64,000 bases of DNA from Stomorhina lunata (lineage: Eukaryota; Arthropoda; Insecta; Diptera; Rhiniidae). Of this stretch, positions 8,454-19,983 are shown piece by piece (the first letter of the stretch is position 1; every line of letters starts with the position of its first letter). The notes beneath the pieces were generated by a model that was given only the letters and a program-made list of their open reading frames with translations, had not been told where the DNA came from and searched no databases. The translations under genes were made by a program, and so were the position numbers. The stretch spans positions 52,929,186 through 52,993,185 of the forward strand of contig OW121741.1 in the NCBI GenBank assembly GCA_933228675.1. Direction: 5' to 3'.

Positions 8454-10364
8454 TTATTGTTTATTTGGCTGGAATACTTCTTGTAAATATTTTATATTCT
8501 GCTCTGTATTACTGCTGTCCTGTAGCAGTGCTTTAACTTCGGCACTTAGGTCCGAAGGATTTACTTTCCATTGACTTCGAATGCTACAGATGAATGGATC
8601 TGATGTTGCTCCAATTGGTAATAAATGGTGCTTAATGACATCTTCTCCATGATAAAGAACTTTGTGCACTGTTGCTGTCATATTTCTATAATTGTATTTG
8701 GATGTATATATCGCAACAGTTTCCTTGGCATAATCACCAAATTTTTTAGCATTAATTTGTTCATTGCACGCAAGTACTTCAGTAATTGTTTTAAATCTTG
8801 AAATAAGATCTATATCAACACCTGTTATATCAGATGTAGTTTCGGGATCCAAAAAGAATTTTCTTGCAGTATTGCCATCGTTTGTTTTGCCTGATCCTTG
8901 TTTTGGTTGATCTATAATTAAGCCGTGTTTGAGAAATGCATTTTGAACTTGTTTCTTTTTCAATTTTCTTTTCTCTTTGTTGGTGTCATTATTTCTTACT
9001 GATCCTGAAGATCCGAAGTCCAAATCATAGCTAATTTTCAGTATGTGTTCCATAAATCTTATTCTCGTATGTAGCGGTGATAATCCAAATTTAAATGCAT
9101 CAATACTATCTAGTGACTTTGTAGGTTCTTGGTTTAACTGACTTGATGTTGCTTTACATATAATACAGCTGGATGAAGCTTTTGTATCAGTCAAAGCCTG
9201 GGCAGTTTTTCCGTCTATCATTCATTGATAATTAAATTTAATAGTATGTTCATCTATCTCTAACTCTAATGGCTTTAGTGTTGAAATTTGAGCTCTGATG
9301 TCACTTATTTCATTCTTAATGGTATCATGAGTTTCCTTTTTAAATTCAAATTTTATTGGTCTGCAGTACTTCGTGGACAATGGAGTATGATTTTTCCAAA
9401 TAAAATTTGTTTGCATTGTGTTGGACGAAGGTTCCGAGTCTTCTAAGTTTTTTATTAATCGCAATGGCACAAATGACACCATGAACATATCTGTGTCAGA
9501 AATATCTTCACATAAAAATTGTTTATATTGTTTTTGTCCTGAAGATCCATCGCATCCCCATTTACAAAAGAGAGTTAAATTGCAGTTTCCATGTTTTTTT
9601 AAATCACTTCCTTTAAGTGATTGCAGCAAACTTTCAGCTGTATGATCAATTAGAGCTTGCAGTTGTACCTGTGCAGAAATTGGTGTGATTTTCATAGATT
9701 CCTTTGGAGGATAGCACTCCTTTTTAGCTGCAATTATGTGATGATATGACGGGTATAAATTTAAGCCATTTTCGATCGCACGCAATCTGAGTTGAGTATA
9801 CTGGTGTTTTGTTAGCTTTAAATCCAGAAATAATGCAAGTGCTTCCTCGTTTGTAAACTGTTTTTCCTCGTTTGGTGTTGGAATGCTTTTAAGAACCCGT
9901 TTTGTTCTCACCGGACTAGCAGAAAGGACTTTCTGAATGATATCTACTTTCGCTAATTGTTTTTCTGATCGAAGTTTATGCAGAAAACTATCTTTAATGT
10001 TTTCACATCCGATTTCTTAATTTAAATTCTTCAGTTTTCGTCTCTTAGATCTATCGCTACAGTTATCTAACGGTTTTTGTGGTCTTCCACAACTCCCATC
10101 ATTTGTTGTTTCTGAAATGATCTGGATACGGAGTTCACCTTCTAACCAATTCGCAAAGCGCTTGTAAGATTTACGTTTACTAAAGTCAACTTCCTTGTAG
10201 TATCTATTCAATGTTTTGACGAAATTAGATACTTTGTTTTTTATTTCCAGTTGTGTTTCAATGTAGATACTATTTATATTCAGTTTTGTTTGAATATGGC
10301 TTAGAACACCATCTTTATTTTTAAAATATTCTTCGGCCAATTCTTTATAGCTGAAAGTCTCCAT
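8454..10364 (-). pseudogene. T2: Transib/RAG1-like transposase, two in-frame stops
   Basis: This is the first Transib copy complete at both ends. The N-terminal piece (10017-10364) starts at ATG and has GRPQK at residues 93-97, comparable to the GRPR of the RAG1 nonamer-binding region. The shared TAA is at 10017-10019. A second stop, TGA at 9222-9224, is copy-specific: a net 9-bp loss removed the LILS codons before MIDGK and left TGA. Downstream, the CIIC and VHKVLYH zinc ligands and a DGNTARKFF block matching RAG1 are intact. After LLPIG the frame jumps to TSDPF, so the segment holding the catalytic Glu is missing. Confidence 0.88.
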
Positions 10365-11886
10365 ATTTTAATTTAGCCGAAAATAATGTACTTTTAAAGA
10401 GCTTTGAAATAAAACTTCCAAATATTTATCAAACTTTTTAAATCGAATACTTGTTCTAAACTAACATTTATTTCCAAATTATTGTCCTTATATCATGCTT
10501 TGATATTATTATACTCTACCTAGGTAGCTGTCCATAAAATCAAATGGAAAATTGTACCTGTTAAAATTCATCCTGTATTTCACTGAAAGATATTTTAAAA
10601 ATTTTTTCATGGAATTTTTAAAATGCAGTGAATAAATTTAGGAAGTTTTATTTAATGTCATAAAAGACCAATTATAATAATTTTTAAGTATAATAAAACC
10701 CTTTAACGCTGATGAGTAACAGGCTAGGTAACATTTCTTAAAAAATGGAAAATTTTAACTGTTAAAATTTATTCTGTACTTTACTGAAATACATTTTAAA
10801 GGTTTTTTCCCTATAATTTTTAGCAGGTAATTGAAATATCTGTGCAAAATGAAATATTTTCAAAATTCTTTGAAAAATTCCCTAATAAATTCAGGGAAGT
10901 TTTTTTTTAAGATACCAACCATTTGAATAAAAATTTAAACCACTAATAACTTTCCTCTTATTGAAATAACTGTCTGCAATTTGTATTTATGACAGTGAAT
11001 GATTTCTAAAATAATTTTACTAGTAATTTTGATAGAATTTTGCTTGTAAAAATGTTGAGTATTTTCATTAAAATAAAAAAGTGTTCTACGGGCGGGTCCG
11101 GGCGGTTGCAAAAGTATATATAGGCTTAAAGGGAACACTCTTGGCTTTCTTTGGGTGGTTTCGATTTTTGTTTCCATTTGTTTCTTTAAAAGTTATACAC
11201 TACTTGAAATTTTATGAGTATATGGTGATTTTAAATTTTTTACATAACACCTTAACTACAAATTATACAGGGTGCGCAAATACCATTTGTTAAAACCAAC
11301 AGTCCACCCAACATAACAAAAAAAAACCGCAGCCCATTAGCATTAATAGTTTTCAAGAAATCGTAATTAATATGAGATCAAAAATTAAAATTTTTCTTTC
11401 ATTTCTAAATTAACCAAAATTCCTTGTCTTTAGCAGCATGCCACGCCCACTACAGCGAATATTCTTTAAAAATCGCAAAAATTTTCAATAAAACCAAATG
11501 CAAAAAATTTATAACCGAATCATATTTTCAATAACTTACCTTATTTTAAAACAAGTAAGAGTGGTATATTCGGCTATGCCGAATCTTGGATACCCTTCAC
11601 CAATGGTGTTCCAAAAGTAAAGTACAACATCGTAAGAATATATTGATAATTATATATTTTCTGTTTACTGACTTAGTTGAGCCCCACACAAATGCTTCAT
11701 ATGTATATTTATTTTCTTTTGTTCATACTAAATGTAATTCCTAGCAATATTTGGTTATACTAGTAAAAGGTGGCGCAAAAGTAATCCTCCTATCAGAAAA
11801 TGCTCTAAATTTTGCGATTGGCCCCTAATGTCAATTCTGTTTTGACATTTGTGTAGTAAACACTTGCAAAATACATGTAATAAACA
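10365..11886. repeat. long spacer of unit 2
   Basis: Nearly identical to the unit 1 spacer, with the same repeat dimer, GC-rich patch, hairpin and mariner terminal repeat. Differences are single substitutions and one fewer A near 10464. No gene seen. Confidence 0.8.
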
Positions 11887-13002
11887 TTGTTACTATACAC
11901 TGCTCCAGAACGCGGAATATTGGTGACTATTTATTTGAACAATAATCGGTCGGTGACTTTGGCACAACGTGAATTTCGTCGCAGATTTCCTGGCCGTCCA
12001 ACGCCTAATGGTGAAATACTGCGACGTTTAGCCGCTCGCCTCGAAGAGACTGGCACAACACGAGATGCTGCCAGACGTGGCAGACCCCGGAGTCACCGTT
12101 CTGTAGAGAATATTGCTGCTGTAACCGAGGATGTCATGGAAGCGCCGTCGACATCGACCAGACGACGTGCCACGCAAATGGGTATCAGTCGACGGTCTTT
12201 GCAGCGAATTTTGGTAAAAGATTTGAAGATGTTTCCGTACAAAGTCCAGACGGTGCATCAGCTGTTAGCTGCTGACCGCCAATCGCGTCTAACATACGCT
12301 CAAGCCATTCTTAATCACCACCAAGAGGAAGATGATTTTTCATCAAAAATAATCATGAGTGATGAGGCCCATTTCCATCTTAGCGGGTACGTAAATAAGC
12401 AAAATTTACGTGAAAATCCGCGTGTAACCCACGAAGAGCCACTACACTCGCTCAAAGTCACTGTATGGTGTGCTGTTTTCGCTGGAGGAGTCATCGGACC
12501 TTTTTTCTTCGAAACGGTTATTGTGAATGGTGAGCGCTACAGAGCAATGATTAACGAGTTCCGTTTGCCGCAACTTGATGAATTGGGATTGGAAAACATG
12601 TTCCAACAGGACGGTGCAACGGCACATACTGCACGTGCCACAACCGATATGCTGAAGGATGCATTTCCCGGGCGCCTAATCTTCCGTTTTGGCGATTTGC
12701 ACTGGCCAGCAAGATCGCCTGATTTGACCGCTGCAGACTTCTTTTTGTGGGGCTTTTTGAAGTCGCGGGTTTATGTCAACAAGCCTCAGACTCTTGCAGC
12801 TCTTAAAGACAATATCCGTCAAGAATGTGAGGAACTATCGCCGGAAGTTTTGGCCAAAGTGATGGAAAATGCCATAAAAAGGGCTCAAATGACAATCAAC
12901 TGTGACGGCGCACAGTGGTTCAGAATCGTTTTTCATTGGCCAAAACTCTGTAACTTTTTAACTATTAAAGATTTAGTAGTTCTTTTTTTAATCAATAGAT
13001 AA
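11887..13002 (+). CDS. M2: DD41D mariner transposase, same protein as M1
   Basis: The 371-codon translation is identical to M1, including the three catalytic Asp residues, Pro at the GRPR-like linker, and the TTG start with the nearby upstream TAA. Units 1 and 2 are therefore recent copies of one another. The same doubt about the missing ATG and the missing right terminal repeat applies. Confidence 0.82.
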   Translation: MLLYTAPERGILVTIYLNNNRSVTLAQREFRRRFPGRPTPNGEILRRLAARLEETGTTRDAARRGRPRSHRSVENIAAVTEDVMEAPSTSTRRRATQMGISRRSLQRILVKDLKMFPYKVQTVHQLLAADRQSRLTYAQAILNHHQEEDDFSSKIIMSDEAHFHLSGYVNKQNLRENPRVTHEEPLHSLKVTVWCAVFAGGVIGPFFFETVIVNGERYRAMINEFRLPQLDELGLENMFQQDGATAHTARATTDMLKDAFPGRLIFRFGDLHWPARSPDLTAADFFLWGFLKSRVYVNKPQTLAALKDNIRQECEELSPEVLAKVMENAIKRAQMTINCDGAQWFRIVFHWPKLCNFLTIKDLVVLFLINR

Positions 13003-13440
13003 CATCTGTAGCTTTTTCAATTGTAAGTTTTATTAAGATCGGTACAGTGGTTCTTAAGAAATTTAAGCTTGAAATTCAATTTTCGATTTTTTTCATCTTT
13101 ATTTTGTTTCAAATCTGCCAACTCATTTTTGACCCACTTCCTCTCAACCGATTTGGCTCAAATTTGGGCCACAAGTCGTCCTTGGATAATATTTTGTTAT
13201 CCTTAGGGTGCCCCCTTTCTCGTTAAGGTATTTACAGTATTTTTATTAGGGTGGCCCTAATTTTAATTTATGCTTAATAATACTTACATATTACCTAGTT
13301 TTTTTTTAAATAAAAGAATGTAACATAATTTTTCTTTAAATATATATTTATTTGTAGTCATAAATAGATTGTAGATAAATAATATTTAATATTGATATTT
13401 GTATACTTTATTGCACTCAAATGTTAAATGCAAATTATAA
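13003..13440. repeat. short spacer of unit 2/3
   Basis: Like the first short spacer, but about 5 bp shorter next to the Transib end (AAATAATATT instead of AAATAAAATAATATT near 13378). It carries the same TTAGGGTGGCCCTAA word. No gene seen. Confidence 0.7.
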
Positions 13441-15351
13441 TTATTGTTTATTTGGCTGGAATACTTCTTGTAAATATTTTATATTCTGCTCTGTATTACT
13501 GCTGTCCTGTAGCAGTGCTTTAACTTCGGCACTTAGGTCCGAAGGATTTACTTTCCATTGACTTCGAATGCTACAGATGAATGGATCTGATGTTGCTCCA
13601 ATTGGTAATAAATGGTGCTTAATGACATCTTCTCCATGATAAAGAACTTTGTGCACTGTTGCTGTCATATTTCTATAATTGTATTTGGATGTATATATCG
13701 CAACAGTTTCCTTGGCATAATCACCAAATTTTTTAGCATTAATTTGTTCATTGCACGCAAGTACTTCAGTAATTGTTTTAAATCTTGAAATAAGATCTAT
13801 ATCAACACCTGTTATATCAGATGTAGTTTCGGGATCCAAAAAGAATTTTCTTGCAGTATTGCCATCGTTTGTATTGCCTGATCCTTGTTTTGGTTGATCT
13901 ATAATTAAGCCGTGTTTGAGAAATGCATTTTGAACTTGTTTCTTTTTCAATTTTCTTTTCTCTTTGTTGGTGTCATTATTTCTTACTGATCCTGAAGATC
14001 CGAAGTCCAAATCATAGCTAATTTTCAGTATGTGTTCCATAAATCTTATTCTCGTATGTAGCGGTGATAATCCAAATTTAAATGCATCAATACTATCTAG
14101 TGACTTTGTAGGTTCTTGGTTTAACTGACTTGATGTTGCTTTACATATAATACAGCTGGATGAAGCTTTTGTATCAGTCAAAGCCTGGGCAGTTTTTCCG
14201 TCTATCATTCATTGATAATTAAATTTAATAGTATGTTCATCTATCTCTAACTCTAATGGCTTTAGTGTTGAAATTTGAGCTCTGATGTCACTTATTTCAT
14301 TCTTAATGGTATCATGAGTTTCCTTTTTAAATTCAAATTTTATTGGTCTGCAGTACTTCGTGGACAATGGAGTATGATTTTTCCAAATAAAATTTGTTTG
14401 CATTGTGTTGGACGAAGGTTCCGAGTCTTCTAAGTTTTTTATTAATCGCAATGGCACAAATGACACCATGAACATATCTGTGTCAGAAATATCTTCACAT
14501 AAAAATTGTTTATATTGTTTTTGTCCTGAAGATCCATCGCATCCCCATTTACAAAAGAGAGTTAAATTGCAGTTTCCATGTTTTTTTAAATCACTTCCTT
14601 TAAGTGATTGCAGCAAACTTTCAGCTGTATGATCAATTAGAGCTTGCAGTTGTACCTGTGCAGAAATTGGTGTGATTTTCATAGATTCCTTTGGAGGATA
14701 GCACTCCTTTTTAGCTGCAATTATGTGATGATATGACGGGTATAAATTTAAGCCATTTTCGATCGCACGCAATCTGAGTTGAGTATACTGGTGTTTTGTT
14801 AGCTTTAAATCCAGAAATAATGCAAGTGCTTCCTCGTTTGTAAACTGTTTTTCCTCGTTTGGTGTTGGAATGCTTTTAAGAACCCGTTTTGTTCTCACCG
14901 GACTAGCAGAAAGGACTTTCTGAATGATATCTACTTTCGCTAATTGTTTTTCTGATCGAAGTTTATGCAGAAAACTATCTTTAATGTTTTCACATCCGAT
15001 TTCTTAATTTAAATTCTTCAGTTTTCGTCTCTTAGATCTATCGCTACAGTTATCTAACGGTTTTTGTGGTCTTCCACAACTCCCATCATTTGTTGTTTCT
15101 GAAATGATCTGGATACGGAGTTCACCTTCTAACCAATTCGCAAAGCGCTTGTAAGATTTACGTTTACTAAAGTCAACTTCCTTGTAGTATCTATTCAATG
15201 TTTTGACGAAATTAGATACTTTGTTTTTTATTTCCAGTTGTGTTTCAATGTAGATACTATTTATATTCAGTTTTGTTTGAATATGGCTTAGAACACCATC
15301 TTTATTTTTAAAATATTCTTCGGCCAATTCTTTATAGCTGAAAGTCTCCAT
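13441..15351 (-). pseudogene. T3: Transib/RAG1-like transposase, sister of T2
   Basis: It shares with T2 the TGA before MIDGK (14209-14211), the family-wide TAA (15004-15006) and a Phe-to-Ser change in the N-terminal piece (KRKSYKRF). It differs from T2 at one visible residue, Asn instead of Lys in GSGNTNDG, as in T1. T2 and T3 descend from one already broken copy. The catalytic-Glu segment is absent. Confidence 0.87.
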
Positions 15352-16870
15352 ATTTTAATTTAGCCGAAAATAATGTACTTTTAAAGAGCTTTGAAATAAA
15401 ACTTCCAAATATTTATCAAACTTTTTAAATCGAATACTTGTTCTAAACTAACATTTATTTCCAAATTATTGTCCTTATATCATGCTTTGATATTATTATA
15501 CTCTACCTAGGTAGCTGTCCATAAAATCAAATGGAAAATTGTACCTGTTAAAATTCATCCTGTATTTCACTGAAAGATATTTTAAAAATTTTTTCATGGA
15601 ATTTTTAAAATGCAGTGAATAAATTTAGGAAGTTTTATTTAATGTCATAAAAGACCAATTGTAATAATTTTTAAGTATAATAAAACCCTTTAACGCTGAT
15701 GAGTAACAGGCTAGGTAACATTTCTTAAAAAATGGAAAATTTTAACTGTTAAAATTTATTCTGTACTTTACTGAAATACATTTTAAAGGTTTTTTCCCTA
15801 TAATTTTTAGCAGGTAATTGAAATATCTGTGCAAAATGAAATATTTTCAAAATTCTTTGAAAAATTCCCTAATAAATTCAGGGAAATTTTTTTTTAAGAT
15901 ACCAACCATTTGAATAAAAATTTAAACCACTAATAACTTTCCTCTTATTGAAATAACTATCTGCAATTTGTATTTATGACAGTGAATGATTTCTAAAATA
16001 AATTTACTAGTAATTTTGATAGAATTTTGCTTGTAAAAATGTTGAGTATTTTCATTAAAATAAAAAAGTGTCCTACGGGCGGGTCCGGGCGGTTGCAAAA
16101 GTATATATAGGCTTAAAGGGAACACTCTTGGCTTTCTTTGGGTGGTTTCGATTTTTGTTTCCATTTGTTTCTTTAAAAGTTATACACTACTTGAAATTTT
16201 ATGAGTATATGGTGATTTTAAATTTTTTACATAACACCTTAACTACAAATTATACAGGGTGCGCAAATACCATTTGTTAAAACCAACAGTCCACCCAACA
16301 TAACAAAAAACCGCAGCCCATTAGCATTAATAGTTTTCAAGAAATCGTAATTAATATGAGATCAAAAATTAAAATTTTTCTTTCATTTCTAAATTAACCA
16401 AAATTCCTTGTCTTTAGCAGCATGCCACGCCCACTACAGCGAATATTCTTTAAAAATCGCAAAAATTTTCAATAAAACCAAATGCAAAAAATTTATAACC
16501 GAATCATATTTTCAATAACTTACCTTATTTTAAAACAAGTAAGAGTGGTATATTCGGCTATGCCGAATCTTGGATACCCTTCACCAATGGTGTTCCAAAA
16601 GTAAAGTACAACATCGTAAGAATATATTGATAATTATATATTTTCTGTTTACTGACTTAGTTGAGCCCCACACAAATGCTTCATATGTATATTTATTTTC
16701 TTTTGTTCATACTAAATGTAATTCCTAGCAATATTTGGTTATACTAGTAAAAGGTGGCGAAAAAGTAATCCTCCTATCAGAAAATGCTCTAAATTTTGCG
16801 ATTGGCCCCTAATGTCAATTCTGTTTTGACATTTGTGTAGTAAACACTTGCAAAATACATGTAATAAACA
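15352..16870. repeat. long spacer of unit 3
   Basis: Same layout as unit 1. The mariner terminal repeat carries a C-to-A change (GGTGGCGAAAAAGTAATCC, near 16754-16772), the A-run near 16305 is shorter, and GTGTTC of the inverted arm reads GTGTCC. No gene seen. Confidence 0.78.
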
Positions 16871-17842
16871 TTGTTACTCTACACTGCTCCAGAACGCGGA
16901 ATATTGGTGACTATTTATTTGAACAATAATCGGTCGGTGACTTTGGCACAACGTGAATTTCGTCGCAGATTTCCTGGCCGTCCAACGCCTACTGGTGAAA
17001 TACTGCGACGTTTAGCCGCTCGCCTCGAAGAGACTGGCACAACACGAGATGCTGCCAGACGTGGCAGACCCCGGAGTCACCGTTCTGTAGAGAATATTGC
17101 TGCTGTAACCGAGGATGTCATGGAAGCGCCGTCGACATCGACCAGACGACGTGCCACGCAAATGGGTATCAGTCGACGGTCTTTGCAGCGAATTTTGGTA
17201 AAAGATTTGAAGATGTTTCCGTACAAAGTCCAGACGGTGCATCAGCTGTTAGCTGCTGACCGCCAATCGCGTCTAACATACGCTCAAGCCATTCTTAATC
17301 ACCACCAAGAGGAAGATGATTTTTCATCAAAAATAATCATGAGTGATGAGGCCCATTTCCATCTTAGCGGGTACGTAAATAAGCAAAATTTACGTGAAAA
17401 TCCGCGTGTAACCCACGAAGAGCCACTACACTCGCTCAAAGTCACTGTATGGTATGCTGTTTTCGCTGGAGGAGTCATCGGACCTTTTTTCTTCGAAACG
17501 GTTATTGTGAATGGTGAGCGCTACAGAGCAATGATTAACGAGTTCCGTTTGCCGAAACTTGATGAATTGGGATTGGAAAACATGTTCCAACAGGACGGTG
17601 CAACGGCACATACTGCACGTGCCACAACCGATATGCTGAAGGATGCATTTCCCGGGCGCCTAATCTTCCGTTTTGGCGATTTGCACTGGCCAGCAAGATC
17701 GCCTGATTTGACCGCTGCAGACTTCTTTTTGTGGGGCTTTTTGAAGTCGCGGGTTTATGTCAACAAGCCTCAGACTCTTGCAGCTCTTAAAGACAATATC
17801 CGTCAAGAATGTGAGGAACTATCGCCGGAAGTTTTGGCTTGA
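16871..17842 (+). pseudogene. M3: DD41D mariner transposase, C-terminus deleted
   Basis: The frame of 323 codons keeps all three catalytic Asp residues but is cut after ...SPEVLA, losing the last 48 codons. The break joins GTTTTGG of mariner to CTTGAAATTC of the downstream spacer, with a 2-base overlap (GC) at the junction near 17838. Visible substitutions against M1 include Cys195Tyr, Gln229Lys and Asn41Thr. The deletion also removed the first part of the short spacer. Confidence 0.85.
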
Positions 17843-18216
17843 AATTCAATTTTCGATTTTTTTCATCTTTATTTTGTTTCAAATCTGCCAACTCATTTTT
17901 GACCCACTTCCTCTCAACCGATTTGGCTCAAATTTGGGCCACAAGTCGTTCTTGGATAATATTTTGTTATCCTTAGGGTGCCCCCTTTCTCGTTAAGGTA
18001 TTTACAGTATTTTTATTAGGGTGGCCCCAATTTTAATTTATGCTTAATAATACTTACATATTACCTAGTTTTTTTTTTAAATAAAAGAATGTAACATAAT
18101 TTTTCTTTAAATATATATTTATTTGTAGTCATAAATATATTGTAGATAAATAAAATAATATTTAATATTGATATTTGTATACTTTATTGCACTCAAATGT
18201 TAAATGCAAATTATAA
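17843..18216. repeat. short spacer of unit 3/4, shortened at its left end
   Basis: Only the part from TTGAAATTCAATTTTCG onwards remains, because of the deletion that clipped M3. The near-palindrome reads TTAGGGTGGCCCCAA here, so one arm is broken. No gene seen; an open frame of 79 codons crossing 17757-17996 is chance overlap with mariner. Confidence 0.65.
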
Positions 18217-19961
18217 TTATTGTTTATTTGGCTGGAATACTTCTTGTAAATATTTTATATTCTGCTCTGTATTACTGCTGTCCTGTGGCAGTGCTTTAAC
18301 TTCGGCACTTAGGTCCGAAGGATTTACTTTCCATTGACTTCGAATGCTACAGATGAATGGATCTGATGTTGCTCCAATTGGTAATAAATGGTGCTTAATG
18401 ACATCTTCTCCATGATAAAGAACTTTGTGCACTGTTGCTGTCATATTTCTATAATTGTATTTGGATGTGTATATCGCAACAGTTTCCTTGGCATAATCAC
18501 CAAATTTTTTAGCATTAATTTGTTCATTGCACGCAAGTACTTCAGTAATTGTTTTAAATCTTGAAATAAGATCTATATCAACACCTGTTAGATCAGATGT
18601 AGTTTCGGGATCCCAAAAGAATTTTCTTGCAGTATTGCCATCGTTTGTTTTGCCTGATCCTTGTTTTGGTTGATCTATAACTAAGCCGTGTTTGAGAAAT
18701 GCATCTTGAACTTGTTTCTTTTTCAATTTTCTTTTCTCTTTGTTGGTGTCATTATTTCTTACTGATGCTGAAGATCCGAAGTCCAAATCATAGCTAATTT
18801 TCAGTATGTGTTCCATAAATCTCATTCTCGTATGTAGCGGTGATAATCCAAATTCAAATGCATCAATACTATCTAGTGACTTTGTAGGTTCTTGGTTTAA
18901 CTGACTTGATGTTGCTTTACATATAATACAGCTGGATGAAGCTTTTGTATCAGTCAAAGCCTGGGCAGTTTTTCCGTCTATCATTGAAAGTATTAATTGA
19001 TAATTCAATTTAATAGTATGTTCATCGATATCTAACTCTAATGGCTTTAGTGTTGAAATTTGAGCTCTGATGTCACTTATTTCATTCTTATTGGTATCAT
19101 GAGTTTCCTTTTTAAATTCAAATTTTATTGGTCTGCAGTACTTCGTAGACGATGGAGTATGATTTTTCCAAATAAAATTTGTTTGCATTGTGCTGGACGA
19201 AGGTTCCGAGTCTTCTAAGTTTTTTATTAATCGCAATGGCACAAATGACACCATGAACATATCTGTGTCAGAAATATCTTCACATAAAAATTGTTTATAT
19301 TGTTTTTGTCCTGAAGATCCATCGCATCCCCATTTACAAAAGAGAGTTAAATTGCAGTTTCCATGTTTTTTTAAATCACTTCCTTTAAGTGATTGCAGCA
19401 AACTTTCAGCTGTATGATCAATTAGAGCTTGCAGTTGTACCTGTGCAGAAATTGGTGTGATTTTCATAGATTCCTTTGGAGGATAGCACTCCTTTTTAGC
19501 TGCAATTATGTGATGATATGACGGGTATAAATTTAAGCCTTTTTCGATCGCACGCAATCTGAGTTGAGTATACTGGTGTTTTGTTAGCTTTAAATCCAGA
19601 AAAAATGCAAGTCCTTCCTCGTTTGTAAACTGTTTTTCCTCGTTTGGTGTTGGAATGCTTTTAAGAACCCGTTTTGTTCTCACCGGACTAGCAGAAAGGA
19701 CTTTCTGAATGATATCCACTTTCGCTAATAGTTTTTCTGATCGAAGTTTATGCAGAAAACTATCTTTAATGTTTTCACATCCGATTTCTTAATTTAAATT
19801 CTTCAGTTTTCGTCTCTTAGATCTATCGCTACAGTTATCTAACGGTTTTTGTGGTCTTCCACAACTCCCATCATTTGTTGTTTCTGAAATGATCTGGATA
19901 CGGAGTTCACCTTCTAACCAATTCGCAAAGCGCTTGTAAAATTTACGTTTACTAAAGTCAA
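18217..19961 (-). pseudogene. T4: Transib/RAG1-like transposase, longest core frame, N-terminus lost
   Basis: It holds the longest uninterrupted Transib frame (18217-19719, 500 codons from a GTG; the true protein began further upstream). In this numbering: Asp133 in CKWGCDGSSG (first catalytic Asp); candidate second Asp248 in MIDGK; zinc-type ligands Cys264, Cys267, His431 and His436, with the spacing of RAG1 Cys727, Cys730, His937 and His942; DGNTARKFF at 360-368. At 446-453 LLPIG is joined to ATSDPF, where family members carry about 35-40 more residues including the catalytic Glu (recalled). The shared TAA is at 19789-19791. The first ~65 codons are deleted, with a repair scar at 19960-19983. 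Confidence 0.88.
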
Positions 19962-19983
19962 TTTTACAAGGTTAGAAGGTGAA
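19960..19983. other. foldback-templated repair scar
   Basis: At the deletion joint, AATTTTACAAG (19960-19970) is the exact reverse complement of 19933-19943, and GGTTAGAAGGTGAA (19970-19983) is the exact reverse complement of 19906-19919. Sequence from 20-60 bases away was thus copied in inverted order into the joint before it was sealed to GAATACTTG. Confidence 0.8.

Noticed and set aside
18217..19719. The 500-codon Transib frame as a domesticated functional gene
   Set aside because: The catalytic-Glu segment is missing, the N-terminus is deleted, there is no ATG, and sister copies carry stops and frameshifts. Openness is explained by recent copying.
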